A DNA stretch of 64,000 nt from Mycobacterium numidiamassiliense (GTDB taxonomy: Bacteria; Actinomycetota; Actinomycetes; Mycobacteriales; Mycobacteriaceae), in the NCBI RefSeq assembly GCF_900157365.1, contig NZ_FUEZ01000004.1, positions 1,909,066-1,973,065 on the forward strand. The letters run 5' to 3'. Below are positions 8,546-17,802 of the stretch, piece by piece. Position 1 is the first letter of the stretch. Each line of letters opens with the position of its first letter. Under the pieces are notes generated by a model. It did not search any database, was not told the DNA's origin, and saw nothing but the letters and a program-made list of their open reading frames with translations. Both the position numbers and the translations under genes were made by a program.

Positions 8546-9307
8546 ATGGAACGCGGAGGGCGCTGGGCGGGGAATAGCGAGTGGCGGCTGCGTGTTGCTG
8601 CCGATGACGAATTGCCGACCATTGGCAGGGTAAAGCCGGAGGATCCAACCATCACCACCTTTTTGAGTCCGAGCAGCATGGCACACGCCCAGGAATGTCC
8701 CGACGACGAATGGGTGGACGCTCCGGATGCCTTGCAGGGCACCGCGGTGTTCGACGCGACCGGGGACAAGACCACGATGCCGTCGTGGGACGAGCTGGTC
8801 CGCCAGCACGCCGACCGGGTGTACCGGCTGGCCTACCGGCTCTCGGGTAACCAGCACGATGCCGAGGATCTGACGCAGGAGACCTTCATCCGGGTTTTCC
8901 GTTCCGTGCAGAATTATCAGCCCGGCACCTTTGAGGGCTGGCTACACCGCATCACGACCAACTTGTTCCTCGACATGGTCCGGCGCCGTGCCCGCATCCG
9001 GATGGAGGCGCTGCCGGAGGATTACGACCGGGTGCCCGCCGACGAGCCCAACCCCGAGGAGATCTACCACGATTCGCGGCTTGGGCCCGATCTGCAGGCC
9101 GCCCTGGATTCGCTGCCGCCGGAGTTCCGTGCCGCGGTGGTGCTGTGCGACATCGAAGGTCTGTCCTACGAGGAGATCGGCGCCACCCTCGGCGTGAAGC
9201 TGGGCACTGTCCGCAGCCGTATCCACCGCGGACGGCAGGCGCTGCGCGACTACCTGGCCGCGCACTCCGAGCACAGCGGCGACGTGCTGCACACCAAGTC
9301 GGCCTAG
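8546..9307 (+). CDS. sigE: Extracytoplasmic-function sigma factor SigE
   Basis: A 253-residue ECF sigma factor. Region 2 (ADRVYRLAYRLSGNQHDAEDL, from about residue 88) binds the -10 element and core RNA polymerase. Region 4 (LSYEEIGATLGVKLGTVRSR) binds the -35. From ATAVFDATGDK-like residues onward it is nearly identical to M. tuberculosis SigE. The N-terminal 40 residues are divergent. An alternative ATG exists at 8678, and M. tuberculosis sigE is known to use several translation starts. It controls envelope and surface stress and is followed by its anti-sigma factor. Confidence 0.95.
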   Translation: MERGGRWAGNSEWRLRVAADDELPTIGRVKPEDPTITTFLSPSSMAHAQECPDDEWVDAPDALQGTAVFDATGDKTTMPSWDELVRQHADRVYRLAYRLSGNQHDAEDLTQETFIRVFRSVQNYQPGTFEGWLHRITTNLFLDMVRRRARIRMEALPEDYDRVPADEPNPEEIYHDSRLGPDLQAALDSLPPEFRAAVVLCDIEGLSYEEIGATLGVKLGTVRSRIHRGRQALRDYLAAHSEHSGDVLHTKSA

Positions 9308-9418
9308 CGCTTACCGCGTTCAGCCCGCAAATCGACTGAGTTTCGCTGCATGCAGACGAGCGATTCAGCACCTCATCGCGCTACATTCGTGAGTGGGTGG
9401 CAGCGAAAGGAACTGGTG

Positions 9419-9808
9419 ATGGTCGATCGAGGACATGTGTTTCGGCGCGCGTTCTCGTGGCTGCCCGCCCAGTTCGCCTCCCAGAGTGATGCGCCGGTAG
9501 GCGCGCCCCGTCAGTTCAGCTCCACCGAGCATCTCTCGGTGGAAGCGATCGCGGCGTTCGTCGATGGCGAGCTGCGGATGAATGCCCATTTGCGCGCCGC
9601 ACACCATCTGTCGTTGTGCCCGCAATGCTCCGCCGAGGTTGACGACCAGACCCGCGCGCGAGCGGCGTTGCGCGACTCGCGGCCCATCCGGATTCCCAGC
9701 GCCCTGCTCGGACTGCTGTCCGAGATTCCGCACTGCGCGCCCGAGGACCCCCAGCCACCAGACCGTTTCGCTGACCGCGACGCGCGCGACCAGCGCAAGC
9801 GCCGCTAG
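9419..9808 (+). CDS. rseA: Anti-sigma-E factor RseA
   Basis: A 129-residue zinc-associated anti-sigma factor. The ZAS motif H63-x3-C67-x2-C70 is visible, preceded by EAIAAFVDGELRMNAHLRAAHH. The start was set at the ATG at 9419, seven bases after AAAGGA. A GTG one codon earlier is possible. It binds SigE in the cytoplasm and releases it under redox or surface stress. It is shorter at the C-terminus than M. tuberculosis RseA (about 154 residues). Confidence 0.93.
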   Translation: MVDRGHVFRRAFSWLPAQFASQSDAPVGAPRQFSSTEHLSVEAIAAFVDGELRMNAHLRAAHHLSLCPQCSAEVDDQTRARAALRDSRPIRIPSALLGLLSEIPHCAPEDPQPPDRFADRDARDQRKRR

Positions 9809-9919
9809 CCGGGTGGGCTGCCGCAGCGCGTGGGTTAGCACCGACCCCTTCGGAACCGTGGATACTAGGGTGGACATCGGCCTGTTTCGGGCGCTCAGCA
9901 GAACATCCCAGAGGACAAG

Positions 9920-11443
9920 GTGACCTCCGACCAAGGCTTCGACAAGACGCAAGACAGCGGCAACAACGGGGACCGCCTTGCGCCGCGTCCGATCTCCCGG
10001 CCGCCGGTCGACCCCGCGGCGCGTCAGGCGTTCGGTCGTCCCGTCGGTCAGCAGGGATCGTTCGTTGCCGAACGCGTCCGGCCGCCGAAATATCAGCAGC
10101 AGACCGAGTTTCGGCCGCACGATCAACCCGCCGACCCGGTGCTGGCCGAGGCGTTCAGCCGGCCCGATGCCGCCGCCGATTCGCTGCAGCGCCACCCGGT
10201 CGACGCCGCCGCGTTGGCGAGCGAGAAAAACGGGTCCGAACACGACGAACCCGACGATCCGTGGCGTGACCCGGCGGCCGCGGCCGCGCTGGGCGTCCCG
10301 GCCGTCGCCCCTGCGCAGCCGCACGCCCCGGCGGGCTACGGTGGCAAGCTCGGTGTGCGCGACGTGCTCTTCGGCAGGAAGGTCTCCTACCTCGCGCTGG
10401 CTATCCTGCTGCTCATCGCGCTGGTCATCGGCCTGATCGGCGGGGTGATCGGTCGCAAGACGGCCGAAGTCGTCGATGCGTTCACCACCTCGAAGGTGAC
10501 ACTGTCGACCGACAACAACACCGAAGGGCCGGCCGGCCGCTTCGCCAAGGTGGCGGCCGCGACCGCCAACTCCGTGGTGACCATCGAGTCGAAGAGCGAC
10601 CAGGAGGGCATGCAGGGCTCCGGCGTCGTCATCGACGGTCGCGGGTACATCGTGACGAACAACCACGTGATCTCGGAAGCCGCCAACAACCCCAGCCAGT
10701 TCAAGACGACCGTCGTGTTCAACGACGGCAAGGAAGTGCCGGCCAACCTGGTCGGGCGCGATCCCAAGACCGACCTGGCCGTGCTGAAGGTCGACAACGT
10801 CGACAACCTGAGCGTGGCCCGGCTCGGCGACTCCGACAAGGTGCGCGTCGGTGACGAAGTGCTCGCGGCGGGTGCGCCCCTGGGACTGCGTAGCACCGTG
10901 ACCCACGGCATCATCAGCGCGCTGCACCGCCCGGTGCCGTTGTCCGGCGAGGGCTCCGACACCGACACCGTCATCGACGCGCTGCAGACCGATGCGTCGA
11001 TCAACCACGGAAACTCCGGTGGCCCGCTGATCGACATGGACTCCCAGGTCATCGGCATCAACACGGCGGGTAAGTCGTTGTCGGACAGCGCAAGTGGGCT
11101 CGGCTTCGCGATCCCGGTGAACGAAGTGAAGCAGGTCGCGCAAGCGCTGATCAAGGACGGCAAGATCGTGCACCCGACGCTGGGTGTCAGCACGCGGTCG
11201 GTGAGCAACGCGATCGCGTCCGGTGCGCAGGTCGCCAACGTGAAGGCGGGCAGCCCCGCGCAAAAGGGCGGCGTGCTGGAGAACGACGTCATCGTCAAGG
11301 TCGGCAGCCGCAAGGTCGCCGACGCCGACGAATTCGTCGTCGCGGTGCGACAGCTGAGCATCGGGCAAGACGCTCCGATCGAAGTGGTCCGCGATGGCCG
11401 CAACGTCACGCTGACGGTCAAACCCGACGCCGACGGCGGTTAG
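9920..11443 (+). CDS. htrA: HtrA/DegP-like membrane serine protease
   Basis: A 507-residue protease. A long Pro/Asp-rich cytoplasmic N-terminus is followed by one transmembrane helix at about 155-178 and a trypsin-like domain with catalytic H249, D285 and S366 (GNSGGP). A C-terminal PDZ domain ends in VVRDGRNVTLTV. The GTG start at 9920 has GAGGA five bases upstream. It degrades or refolds damaged envelope proteins and belongs to the SigE regulon cluster. It precedes tatB by only 2 bp, so the two are probably co-transcribed. Confidence 0.94.
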   Translation: MTSDQGFDKTQDSGNNGDRLAPRPISRPPVDPAARQAFGRPVGQQGSFVAERVRPPKYQQQTEFRPHDQPADPVLAEAFSRPDAAADSLQRHPVDAAALASEKNGSEHDEPDDPWRDPAAAAALGVPAVAPAQPHAPAGYGGKLGVRDVLFGRKVSYLALAILLLIALVIGLIGGVIGRKTAEVVDAFTTSKVTLSTDNNTEGPAGRFAKVAAATANSVVTIESKSDQEGMQGSGVVIDGRGYIVTNNHVISEAANNPSQFKTTVVFNDGKEVPANLVGRDPKTDLAVLKVDNVDNLSVARLGDSDKVRVGDEVLAAGAPLGLRSTVTHGIISALHRPVPLSGEGSDTDTVIDALQTDASINHGNSGGPLIDMDSQVIGINTAGKSLSDSASGLGFAIPVNEVKQVAQALIKDGKIVHPTLGVSTRSVSNAIASGAQVANVKAGSPAQKGGVLENDVIVKVGSRKVADADEFVVAVRQLSIGQDAPIEVVRDGRNVTLTVKPDADGG

Positions 11444-11445
11444 CC

Positions 11446-11856
11446 GTGTTCGGCAACCTGAGCTGGGAGCACATCCTGGTCCTCGTCGTGGTCGGGCTGG
11501 TGATCCTTGGCCCGGAACGGCTCCCGGGTGCGATCCGCTGGACGTCGAACACGCTGCGCCAGGCACGCGACTACCTCAGCGGCATGACCAGCCAGCTGCG
11601 CCAGGACCTCGGCCCCGAGTTCGACGACCTACGCGGTCCGCTCAGTGAGCTGCAGAAATTGCGGGGGATGACGCCGCGCGCCGCGCTGACCAAGCATCTG
11701 CTGGACGGCGACGATTCCTTCTTGACCGGGAACTTCGACCGGCCGGCCACCGGCGCCCCGGCGACGCCGGCGCCGAATGGGCAGACGAACGGTGCACAGG
11801 ATGGGGCCCAGCAGCACGCGCCCGGTCATGCGCCGTTCGACTCCGACGCGACCTGA
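11446..11856 (+). CDS. tatB: Twin-arginine translocase subunit TatB
   Basis: A 136-residue protein with a single N-terminal hydrophobic helix (HILVLVVVGLVILGPERLPG), the FGN..WEH start typical of TatA/B, an amphipathic helix, and a low-complexity Ala/Pro tail. GTG start. The length matches M. tuberculosis Rv1224. It forms the receptor complex with TatC for folded exported proteins. The stop lies 4 bp from the convergent mrp stop. The H37Rv genes Rv1225c-Rv1228 that separate tatB and mrp are absent. Confidence 0.93.
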   Translation: MFGNLSWEHILVLVVVGLVILGPERLPGAIRWTSNTLRQARDYLSGMTSQLRQDLGPEFDDLRGPLSELQKLRGMTPRAALTKHLLDGDDSFLTGNFDRPATGAPATPAPNGQTNGAQDGAQQHAPGHAPFDSDAT

Positions 11857-11860
11857 AACG

Positions 11861-13021
11861 TCAGCGCTTGGTCGGGTCGAGTCCCAGTGAGACGCCCGCC
11901 AGCCCACGCCGTCGCGACGACAGGCTGTCGGCGATGCTGCGCAGCGCCTTGCCCACCGGTGAATCGGGTGCGCTGAGCACGATGGGTGTGCCGTCATCGC
12001 CGGCGACCACCAGCGCGGGGTCCAGCGGGATCTGACCCAGCAGCGGTACGTCGGCGCCCACCGCCCGCGACAACCGTTCGGCGACCTGCTGGCCACCGCC
12101 TTCACCGAATACCTGCAGCGTGGAGCCGTCCGGCAGGGTGAGGCCGGACATGTTTTCCACCACGCCGACAATGCGCTGGCGGGTCTGTATCGCGATGCTG
12201 CCCGCCCGTTCGGCCACTTCGGCCGCGGCCAGCTGAGGCGTGGTTACCACCACGATCTCCGCGTTCGGGACCAGCTGCGCCACCGAGATGGCGATGTCGC
12301 CGGTGCCCGGCGGCAGGTCCATCAGCAGCACGTCCAGGTCGCCCCAGTAGACGTCGGCCAAGAACTGCTGCAACGCCCGGTGCAGCATGGGCCCGCGCCA
12401 CACCACCGGGGTGTTGCCCTCGGTGAACTGGGCGATCGAGATCACCTTCACCTCGTGGGCGATCGGCGGCAGGATCATCGACTCGACCTGGGTGGGCCGG
12501 TCGGTGGTGCCTATCATCCGCGGGATGGAGTGGCCGTGGATGTCGGCGTCGAGCACGCCGACCGACAGTCCGCGGGCGGCCATGGCTGCCGCCAGGTTGA
12601 CGGTGACGGTGGACTTCCCCACCCCGCCTTTGCCGGATGCCACCGCGTACACCCGGGTCAGTGAGCTGGGCTGGGCGAACGGAATGACGGGCTCGCGGGC
12701 GTCGCCGCGCAGCTGCTTGCGCAGCTCGGTGCGCTGCTCGTCGTTCATCACGTCCAGGCTGACCCGCACCGCCCCGGTGCCGGGAACGTCGGCGACGGCC
12801 TCGGTGACGCGGTCGGTGATCTCGGTCTTCTTCGGGCACGCGGCGGTGGTCAGGTAAATCCCGACGTGCACACCGCCGTCCGGCGCGATGTCGACGCTCT
12901 TGACCATGCCGAGTTCGGTGATGGGACGCCGCAATTCGGGGTCGATCACCTTGGCCAGTGCGGCCCGGATTGCTGTGCTCAGATCAGCTTGCGAGCCAGA
13001 AGAGTCATGATCGGACATCAC
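11861..13021 (-). CDS. mrp: Mrp/NBP35-family iron-sulfur cluster carrier ATPase
   Basis: A 386-residue protein with an N-terminal DUF59/MIP18 domain (VIDPELRRPITELGMVKSV) and a ParA/MinD-like P-loop ATPase with Walker A GKGGVGKST near residue 130 and VWRGPMLHRALQQF. The CxxC of some ApbC proteins is not evident. The family loads Fe-S clusters onto apoproteins in the cytosol. The start is one of two adjacent ATGs (13021 or 13018). If the frameshift in the upstream transglycosylase gene is corrected, that gene ends 45 bp before this start instead of overlapping it. Confidence 0.9.
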   Translation of the reverse strand: MMSDHDSSGSQADLSTAIRAALAKVIDPELRRPITELGMVKSVDIAPDGGVHVGIYLTTAACPKKTEITDRVTEAVADVPGTGAVRVSLDVMNDEQRTELRKQLRGDAREPVIPFAQPSSLTRVYAVASGKGGVGKSTVTVNLAAAMAARGLSVGVLDADIHGHSIPRMIGTTDRPTQVESMILPPIAHEVKVISIAQFTEGNTPVVWRGPMLHRALQQFLADVYWGDLDVLLMDLPPGTGDIAISVAQLVPNAEIVVVTTPQLAAAEVAERAGSIAIQTRQRIVGVVENMSGLTLPDGSTLQVFGEGGGQQVAERLSRAVGADVPLLGQIPLDPALVVAGDDGTPIVLSAPDSPVGKALRSIADSLSSRRRGLAGVSLGLDPTKR

Positions 13022-13066
13022 CGCCGAGTGTAGGCGGCCCGGCTTTCGGCCAGCTGGCAGGCGGGG

Positions 13067-14402
13067 TTAGCCGGCCGGGGAGGGCGCCGGACCGTGGGCC
13101 CCCTGGGCCTGGTTCGCGGGCTTGGGCGCCGGCGAGGCCTTGGGTGGTGTCGCCGGCTGGGCTTGCGGTGCCGGGACCGCGGCGGCGGGCGGGACGGCCA
13201 CCGGGTCCGGAGGCGGCGGCGGGGCCGCGGGCGCGAAGTGGCGCGAAAGGCTGCGCCCCCCATGGTGGGGCGGGGTCAGCGGGCGGCGGACCCTGCGAGC
13301 CGATGCAGATCAGGGTGCAGCCGGGCATGTGGCCCTGCGCCGGTGGCGGCGTCGCCGGGGCCATCCACGGGAACATCGGCGGCGCACCGGTGGGCTGCGG
13401 CGTGTTGAGGTCGATCAGCGGCATCCGCGCCATCGGGTCGTTGATCGACAGGCCGTTGATGTTCATCGGCAGGCCCGGGCCCAATCCCTCGGGATGCTCG
13501 TCGTGTGAGCTGCCCAGCGGGGGCGGCGGTCCGGTGATCGCCGGCAGGTCGACCGGGACCACGCCGGTGGCGTAGGCCGCGGCCCAGCCCAACACGTTCT
13601 GCGCGTAGGGCGTCGAGTTGTTGTAACGCAGGATCGCGGCCATGACCCCAGCCGGGTCGCGCAGGTTCAGCCCGCCGCTGCACAGGTAGCGGGCGGCGGC
13701 GAGGGTGGCGTCGAAGATGTTCTGCGGGTCGGCCGTTCCGTCGCCCTTGCCGTCGGAGGCGTAGCGCGCCCAGGTGCCGGGCAGGAACTGCATGGGCCCC
13801 ATCGCGCGGGCATAAGTGACGCGGCTGCCGGCGCTGCTGGAGATGATGGTCTCGTTGCCGGGCAGCGTGCCGTCCAGCGCGGGACCGTAGATCGGCACGA
13901 CAGCGGTGCCGCGTGCATCGACGGCGCCGTTGCCCGCATGGCCCGACTCGATGCGACCGATGCCGGCCAGCAGGTTCCAGCTGACGCCGCAACCCGGTGC
14001 CTCGGCGGCCATCTTCATTTCGGCGCTGCGGTAGGCGGACAGCGCGATCGTCGGAATGCCCAGTGCGCCAGGCGTGTTCACGATCATCGGCGGCGGTGGC
14101 GCGGAGGTCGTCGCCGAACCGATGTGGAATGCCGTCGGCGCGCGGTCAATGGCGATGACGACGGGACCGGAGAGGTCGGGCACGGTCGGCGACACCGCAG
14201 CCACCGGCGTGATCACGGCATGCACCGAGGGAATCGGGCTCTTTCCGTGCAACTGTGGGGGAGGCGCGCCCGAGACCGCTCCGGCGAGTACCAAAGGGGC
14301 GATCACGGCTACGCCGAACGCCGGCGTACGGGTCAGGCGTGGTGCCCGATTCCCGGCCGCCGCATCGACCGGGCGTGCACCCCTGCGGCCCCCAATGTGC
14401 AC
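13067..14402 (-). CDS. Secreted/membrane lytic transglycosylase (Rv1230c-like), apparent frameshift near the C-terminus
   Basis: A signal-anchor segment (FGVAVIAPLVLAGAVSG) is followed by an SLT domain with the catalytic-Glu segment GIGRIESGHAG and the family motifs GPMQFLPGTW and AARYLCSGG. It cleaves peptidoglycan glycan strands. Read without correction the frame runs to 13005 with an Arg-rich tail overlapping mrp. Shifting by one base near 13225-13245 restores an Ala/Pro-rich tail (APPPPPDPVAVPP) ending at a TAA at 13067. The span is 3n+1, about 444 residues after correction. Sequencing error is the simplest explanation. Confidence 0.8.
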
Positions 14403-14530
14403 TCGACCGTCCTAAGTATGTGGGCTAGCGGAAGCGGGTGTGAGCTGCCGGAAACCTCTTCTTAGCTTCGTGAACTAGATCACCATACATAACTCCCGTG
14501 ACGGGAGTGGCGCAATGGTGGATTCGATAT

Positions 14531-15073
14531 TCACGGTGATTTCTTGGCGGCGGGCACACGGGTGTCGCTGGCCGGGGCGGGCTCTTCGCCCGGTCTGCGG
14601 GGTGCCAGGTCGGTCAGCACGGTGCGCAGTTCGTCGAGCTCGTCGCGCAGGTATTCGCGGGTCACGACCTCGCCGAGGGCCAGCCGCAGCGCGGCCAGCT
14701 CGCGGGCCAGGAACTCGGTGTCGGCCTTGGTCTGCGAGGCGCGGCGACGGTCCTCTTCGAGGGTGACCCGGTCCCGGTTCTCCTGACGGTTCTGGGCCAG
14801 CAGGATCAGCGGCGCGGCGTAGGCGGCCTGCGTCGAGAAGGCCAGGTTGAGCAGGATGAAGGGGTAGGGGTCAAAGCGGTACTCGACCGCCACCAGGTTC
14901 ACCGTGATCCAGATGATCACGATGATGGACTGGATCAGCAAGTAGCGGCCGGTGCCGAAGAAGCGTGCGATGGCCTCGGTGCTGTTACCGATCGTCTCGG
15001 GATCCAGCCGCAACGCGTTCCAGCGCGACGACCGAGGGGTGTACAGCCGCCGCGGTTCGGTCGCTTTGCTCAC
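14531..15073 (-). CDS. DUF1003 membrane protein (Rv1231c-like)
   Basis: A 180-residue protein with two hydrophobic segments (YLLIQSIIVIIWITVNLVAV and FILLNLAFSTQAAYAAPLIL) and the DUF1003 hallmark NLAFS..AAYAAPLIL.AQNRQ. A charged coiled-coil-like C-terminus follows. The GTG start at 15073 overlaps the stop of the upstream MgtE-N/CBS gene (GTGA), so the two products are probably made together and may act together at the membrane. The biochemical role is unknown. Confidence 0.88.
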   Translation of the reverse strand: MSKATEPRRLYTPRSSRWNALRLDPETIGNSTEAIARFFGTGRYLLIQSIIVIIWITVNLVAVEYRFDPYPFILLNLAFSTQAAYAAPLILLAQNRQENRDRVTLEEDRRRASQTKADTEFLARELAALRLALGEVVTREYLRDELDELRTVLTDLAPRRPGEEPAPASDTRVPAAKKSP

Positions 15074-16380
15074 AGGGACCCTCCGGTTGCGTCGACGGGC
15101 TCGACGGCGGCGTCAGGCTCTTGGACGTCCGCGCGCCAGTCGTGTGGCAGTAGGTGATCGAGCAGGTCGTCCACGGTCACCGCCCCCAACAGATGATTGT
15201 CGTCGTCGACCACGGGTCCGCAGACCAGGTTGTAGGCGGCGAAGTAGCGGGTCACCGACGCCAGCGGGGTCTGCGGTGTCAGCGGTGTCAGATCGGAGTC
15301 GACGATGCCGCCGACCAGCTCGCTCGGGGGTTCGCGAAGCAGCCGCTGCAAGTGCACACAGCCCAGATAGCGCCCGGTGGGCGTGGCCGTGGGTGGCCGG
15401 GTCACGAAGACCATTGACGACAGCGCGGCAGTGAGGTCGCCATCGCGGGCCCTGGCCAGGGCTTCGGCGACCGTGGTGTCGGCGGTCAGCACCACCGGAT
15501 CCGACGTCATCAACCCGCCCGCGGTGTCGGGGGAGTACTTCAAAAGTCTTCGCACCGGCGCGGATTCGCCGGGATCCATCCGGGCCAGCAACAACTCGGC
15601 GTCGGTCGGGTTCAGCACACCGAGCAGGTCGGCGGCGTCGTCGGGTTCCATCTCCTCGAGCAGGTCGGCCGCGCGTTCGGTACCCAACTGCGACAGCGCG
15701 TCGGCCTGCTCCGACTCCGGCAGCTCCTGCAGGATGTCGGCCAACCGGGTGTCGCTGAGGGCCTTGAACACCTCGAGGCGACGCTTGGGCGGCAGCCCGC
15801 GGATGGTGTCTGCCACGTCAACGGCGCGACGGCCTTCGAACTGGCTGAGCAGCTGTGCCACGGCTTGGCCCGGCATCGCCAGCGCCGACGGCGTCAGACC
15901 CTGCACGTTTTGCCAATCCACCACGTTCACCGGCCCCCGCCGGCCCAGCCGCCGCTGGGTGCGCACGGCGATCCTGGTCACCAGCCAGTCGCGGGTGCGC
16001 GATTGCTCGATTCCCAGGTCGGTGATCGCCACGTCCCGGCCGGCGAGTTCCGGCAGCGCGGGGTCGTTGACCTTGACTTGGGTATCGAGCACCTGGCCCA
16101 TCGCCAGGACCTCGCCCGGCCGCTGCTCGAAATGCCGCAGCGACACGCTGCCCGTGCTGAGCGTCACCGCGTTGGGGTCGATCGAGGCGACCCGAAGCAT
16201 CGGGATGAAGATGCTGCGCCGGGTCGCCAGGTCGACGACGAGGCCCAAAACCCGCGGTTGCTGGCGGACGATGCTGATGCTGATCACGACATCGCGGACC
16301 CGGCCGAAGTTCTCACCGAGCGGGCCCAGCACCAACATTCGTGACAGCCGCGCGACGTAGACCCTGTTGACCGATGCCAT
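15070..16380 (-). CDS. PRC-barrel/MgtE-N/CBS protein without transport pore (Rv1232c-like)
   Basis: A 436-residue soluble protein. It has an N-terminal PRC-barrel-like region (VYVARLSRMLVLGPLGENFGRV), then an MgtE intracellular N-domain with superhelical repeats (VADTIRGLPPKRRLEVFKAL; EMEPDDAADLLG), and a CBS pair (MTSDPVVLTADTTVAEAL; GAVTVDDLLDHLLP). These are the magnesium-sensing parts of MgtE, but no membrane pore follows. It is coupled to the DUF1003 membrane protein gene. The ATG at 16380 gives the family start MASVNRVYVARL. A Mg-responsive regulatory role is inferred. Confidence 0.87.
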   Translation of the reverse strand: MASVNRVYVARLSRMLVLGPLGENFGRVRDVVISISIVRQQPRVLGLVVDLATRRSIFIPMLRVASIDPNAVTLSTGSVSLRHFEQRPGEVLAMGQVLDTQVKVNDPALPELAGRDVAITDLGIEQSRTRDWLVTRIAVRTQRRLGRRGPVNVVDWQNVQGLTPSALAMPGQAVAQLLSQFEGRRAVDVADTIRGLPPKRRLEVFKALSDTRLADILQELPESEQADALSQLGTERAADLLEEMEPDDAADLLGVLNPTDAELLLARMDPGESAPVRRLLKYSPDTAGGLMTSDPVVLTADTTVAEALARARDGDLTAALSSMVFVTRPPTATPTGRYLGCVHLQRLLREPPSELVGGIVDSDLTPLTPQTPLASVTRYFAAYNLVCGPVVDDDNHLLGAVTVDDLLDHLLPHDWRADVQEPDAAVEPVDATGGSL

Positions 16381-16441
16381 GGGAGAGAGCCTATGCAGCC
16401 CGATGCCAAGCGCGCAGCCGCCGCAGCGTTGTCCGGCGCCG

Positions 16442-17000
16442 CTAACTCGAATGCATCGCAAAGATCCCGACGATCAAAGCGATGATTAGCGTTGCGATTC
16501 CGATCACGATGCCGGCGACGGCCAACGCGTAGCCGTCCTGGCGGGTCCGCTTGATCTGGTCGAGCGCGATGATGCCCAGCACGATGCCCACGATCCCGCC
16601 GATGCAGCACAACAGACCGGTGAACGACGCGATCAGCGAGGCGACCGCCATCCCGTTCGTCCCGGACGGCGTCACCGGCTGGGGTCCGTATGCCCCGGGA
16701 TAGTCCGGCGTCGGGTAGTGGTAGCCACCCGGATATTGAGGTGGGCCGTAACCGGGTGGCGATGCGTCATATCCAGGCGGTGGTCCGCCGTACTCCGGCG
16801 CGGGCCCGAGGTAGCCGGGCGGCGGTGACGGATTGCCAAATGGCGGACCGGGTGGTTGGTAGGGCGGGGGCGGGTAGTTGGTGGGGCGGGGCACCGGGAA
16901 CCTCCCAGGCGGGCTGCGTCTGCGCCCACCCGCCGGCCTCGGGAGGATTAGCCCCGTCGTCGCGGGCGTCCTCGCCGTCGGCAGGGCCCGGAGCTGTCAT
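16442..17000 (-). CDS. Pro/Tyr-rich DUF4190 membrane protein (Rv1233c-like), apparent frameshift
   Basis: The C-terminal frame (to 16442) has a Pro/Gly/Tyr-rich N-terminal domain and two transmembrane helices (GLLCCIGGIVGIVLGIIAL and GIVIGIATLIIALIVGIFAM) of the DUF4190 type. The expected N-terminus (MTAPGPADGEDARDD, ATG at 17000) is in another frame, and the switch lies in the G-rich stretch near 16880-16896. The combined span is 3n+1 and gives about 185 residues. A GTG at 16894 could start a shortened 150-residue product. Function is unknown. Sequencing error is likely. Confidence 0.75.
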
Positions 17001-17248
17001 GCGTTCAACCTAGCCCATGTGCTGGTGGCGGGCGCGGCGCAAAGCCGAGGCGCCGACGTGCGCTTAGACACGTTGCGGCAGGCCAGTTCTGCTCGTCCCG
17101 CGGTCGGCGGCGGACTCTGCGCCGTAGCGAACCCGGAGCGCGGACCCCCGGCGGCGGGGCGTTTGCTTACCGGTCCGCGCGGGGTCGCGCGGATGCGGTG
17201 GTAGGGCCGGGATGAAAGTCTGGCCACGGGGGAGGAGAATGGGCGCCG

Positions 17249-17776
17249 ATGACTAACCCTTACCAGCCCGGGCAGGTCCCCGGTGCGTCACCAGGCGGCT
17301 CGGTCGCGGGGCGCCGTAATGCGCCCGGCCTGCCGACACCGCCCAAGGGCTGGCCGGTCGGGTCCTACCCCACCTACGCCGAAGCCCAGCGCTCCGTCGA
17401 TTACCTGTCGGATCAGCAGTTCCCGGTCCAGCAGGTGACCATCGTCGGTGTCGACCTGATGCAAGTCGAGCGGGTCACCGGTCGGCTGACCTGGCCCAAG
17501 GTGCTCGGCGGTGGAGTGCTGAGCGGGGCGTGGCTGGGACTGTTCATCGGATTGGTGCTCGGCTTCTTCAGCCCCAGCCCGTGGGGGGCGCTGCTGACCG
17601 GTCTGGTCGCCGGCGTGTTCTTCGGGTTGATCACCTCCGCGGTTCCATACGCAATGGCCCGTGGCACAAGGGATTTCAGCTCCACCATGCAATTGGTGGC
17701 CGGCCGGTACGACGTACTGTGTGAACCGCAAAACGCGGAAAAGGCGCGGGATTTGTTGGCACGTCTGGCGATTTGA
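17249..17776 (+). CDS. Small membrane protein with glycine-zipper core (Rv1234-like)
   Basis: A 175-residue protein. A flexible Pro/Gly N-terminus leads to an alpha/beta segment (GSYPTYAEAQRSVDYLSDQQF, resembling the general-stress-protein 17M domain) and two Gly-rich transmembrane helices (VLSGAWLGLFIGLVLGFF and LLTGLVAGVFFGLITSAV). It corresponds to Rv1234 and precedes lpqY by 26 bp on the same strand. A role in membrane or stress physiology is inferred from the domain only. Confidence 0.85.
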   Translation: MTNPYQPGQVPGASPGGSVAGRRNAPGLPTPPKGWPVGSYPTYAEAQRSVDYLSDQQFPVQQVTIVGVDLMQVERVTGRLTWPKVLGGGVLSGAWLGLFIGLVLGFFSPSPWGALLTGLVAGVFFGLITSAVPYAMARGTRDFSSTMQLVAGRYDVLCEPQNAEKARDLLARLAI

Positions 17777-17802
17777 AGCCACGACGAAAGGCTGAGGTCA
17801 AG

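Noticed and set aside
9365..11566. 733-residue open frame on the minus strand
   Set aside because: It is antisense to rseA, htrA and tatB, which have clear motifs and ribosome-binding sites. The translation is low-complexity and typical of GC-rich shadow frames.
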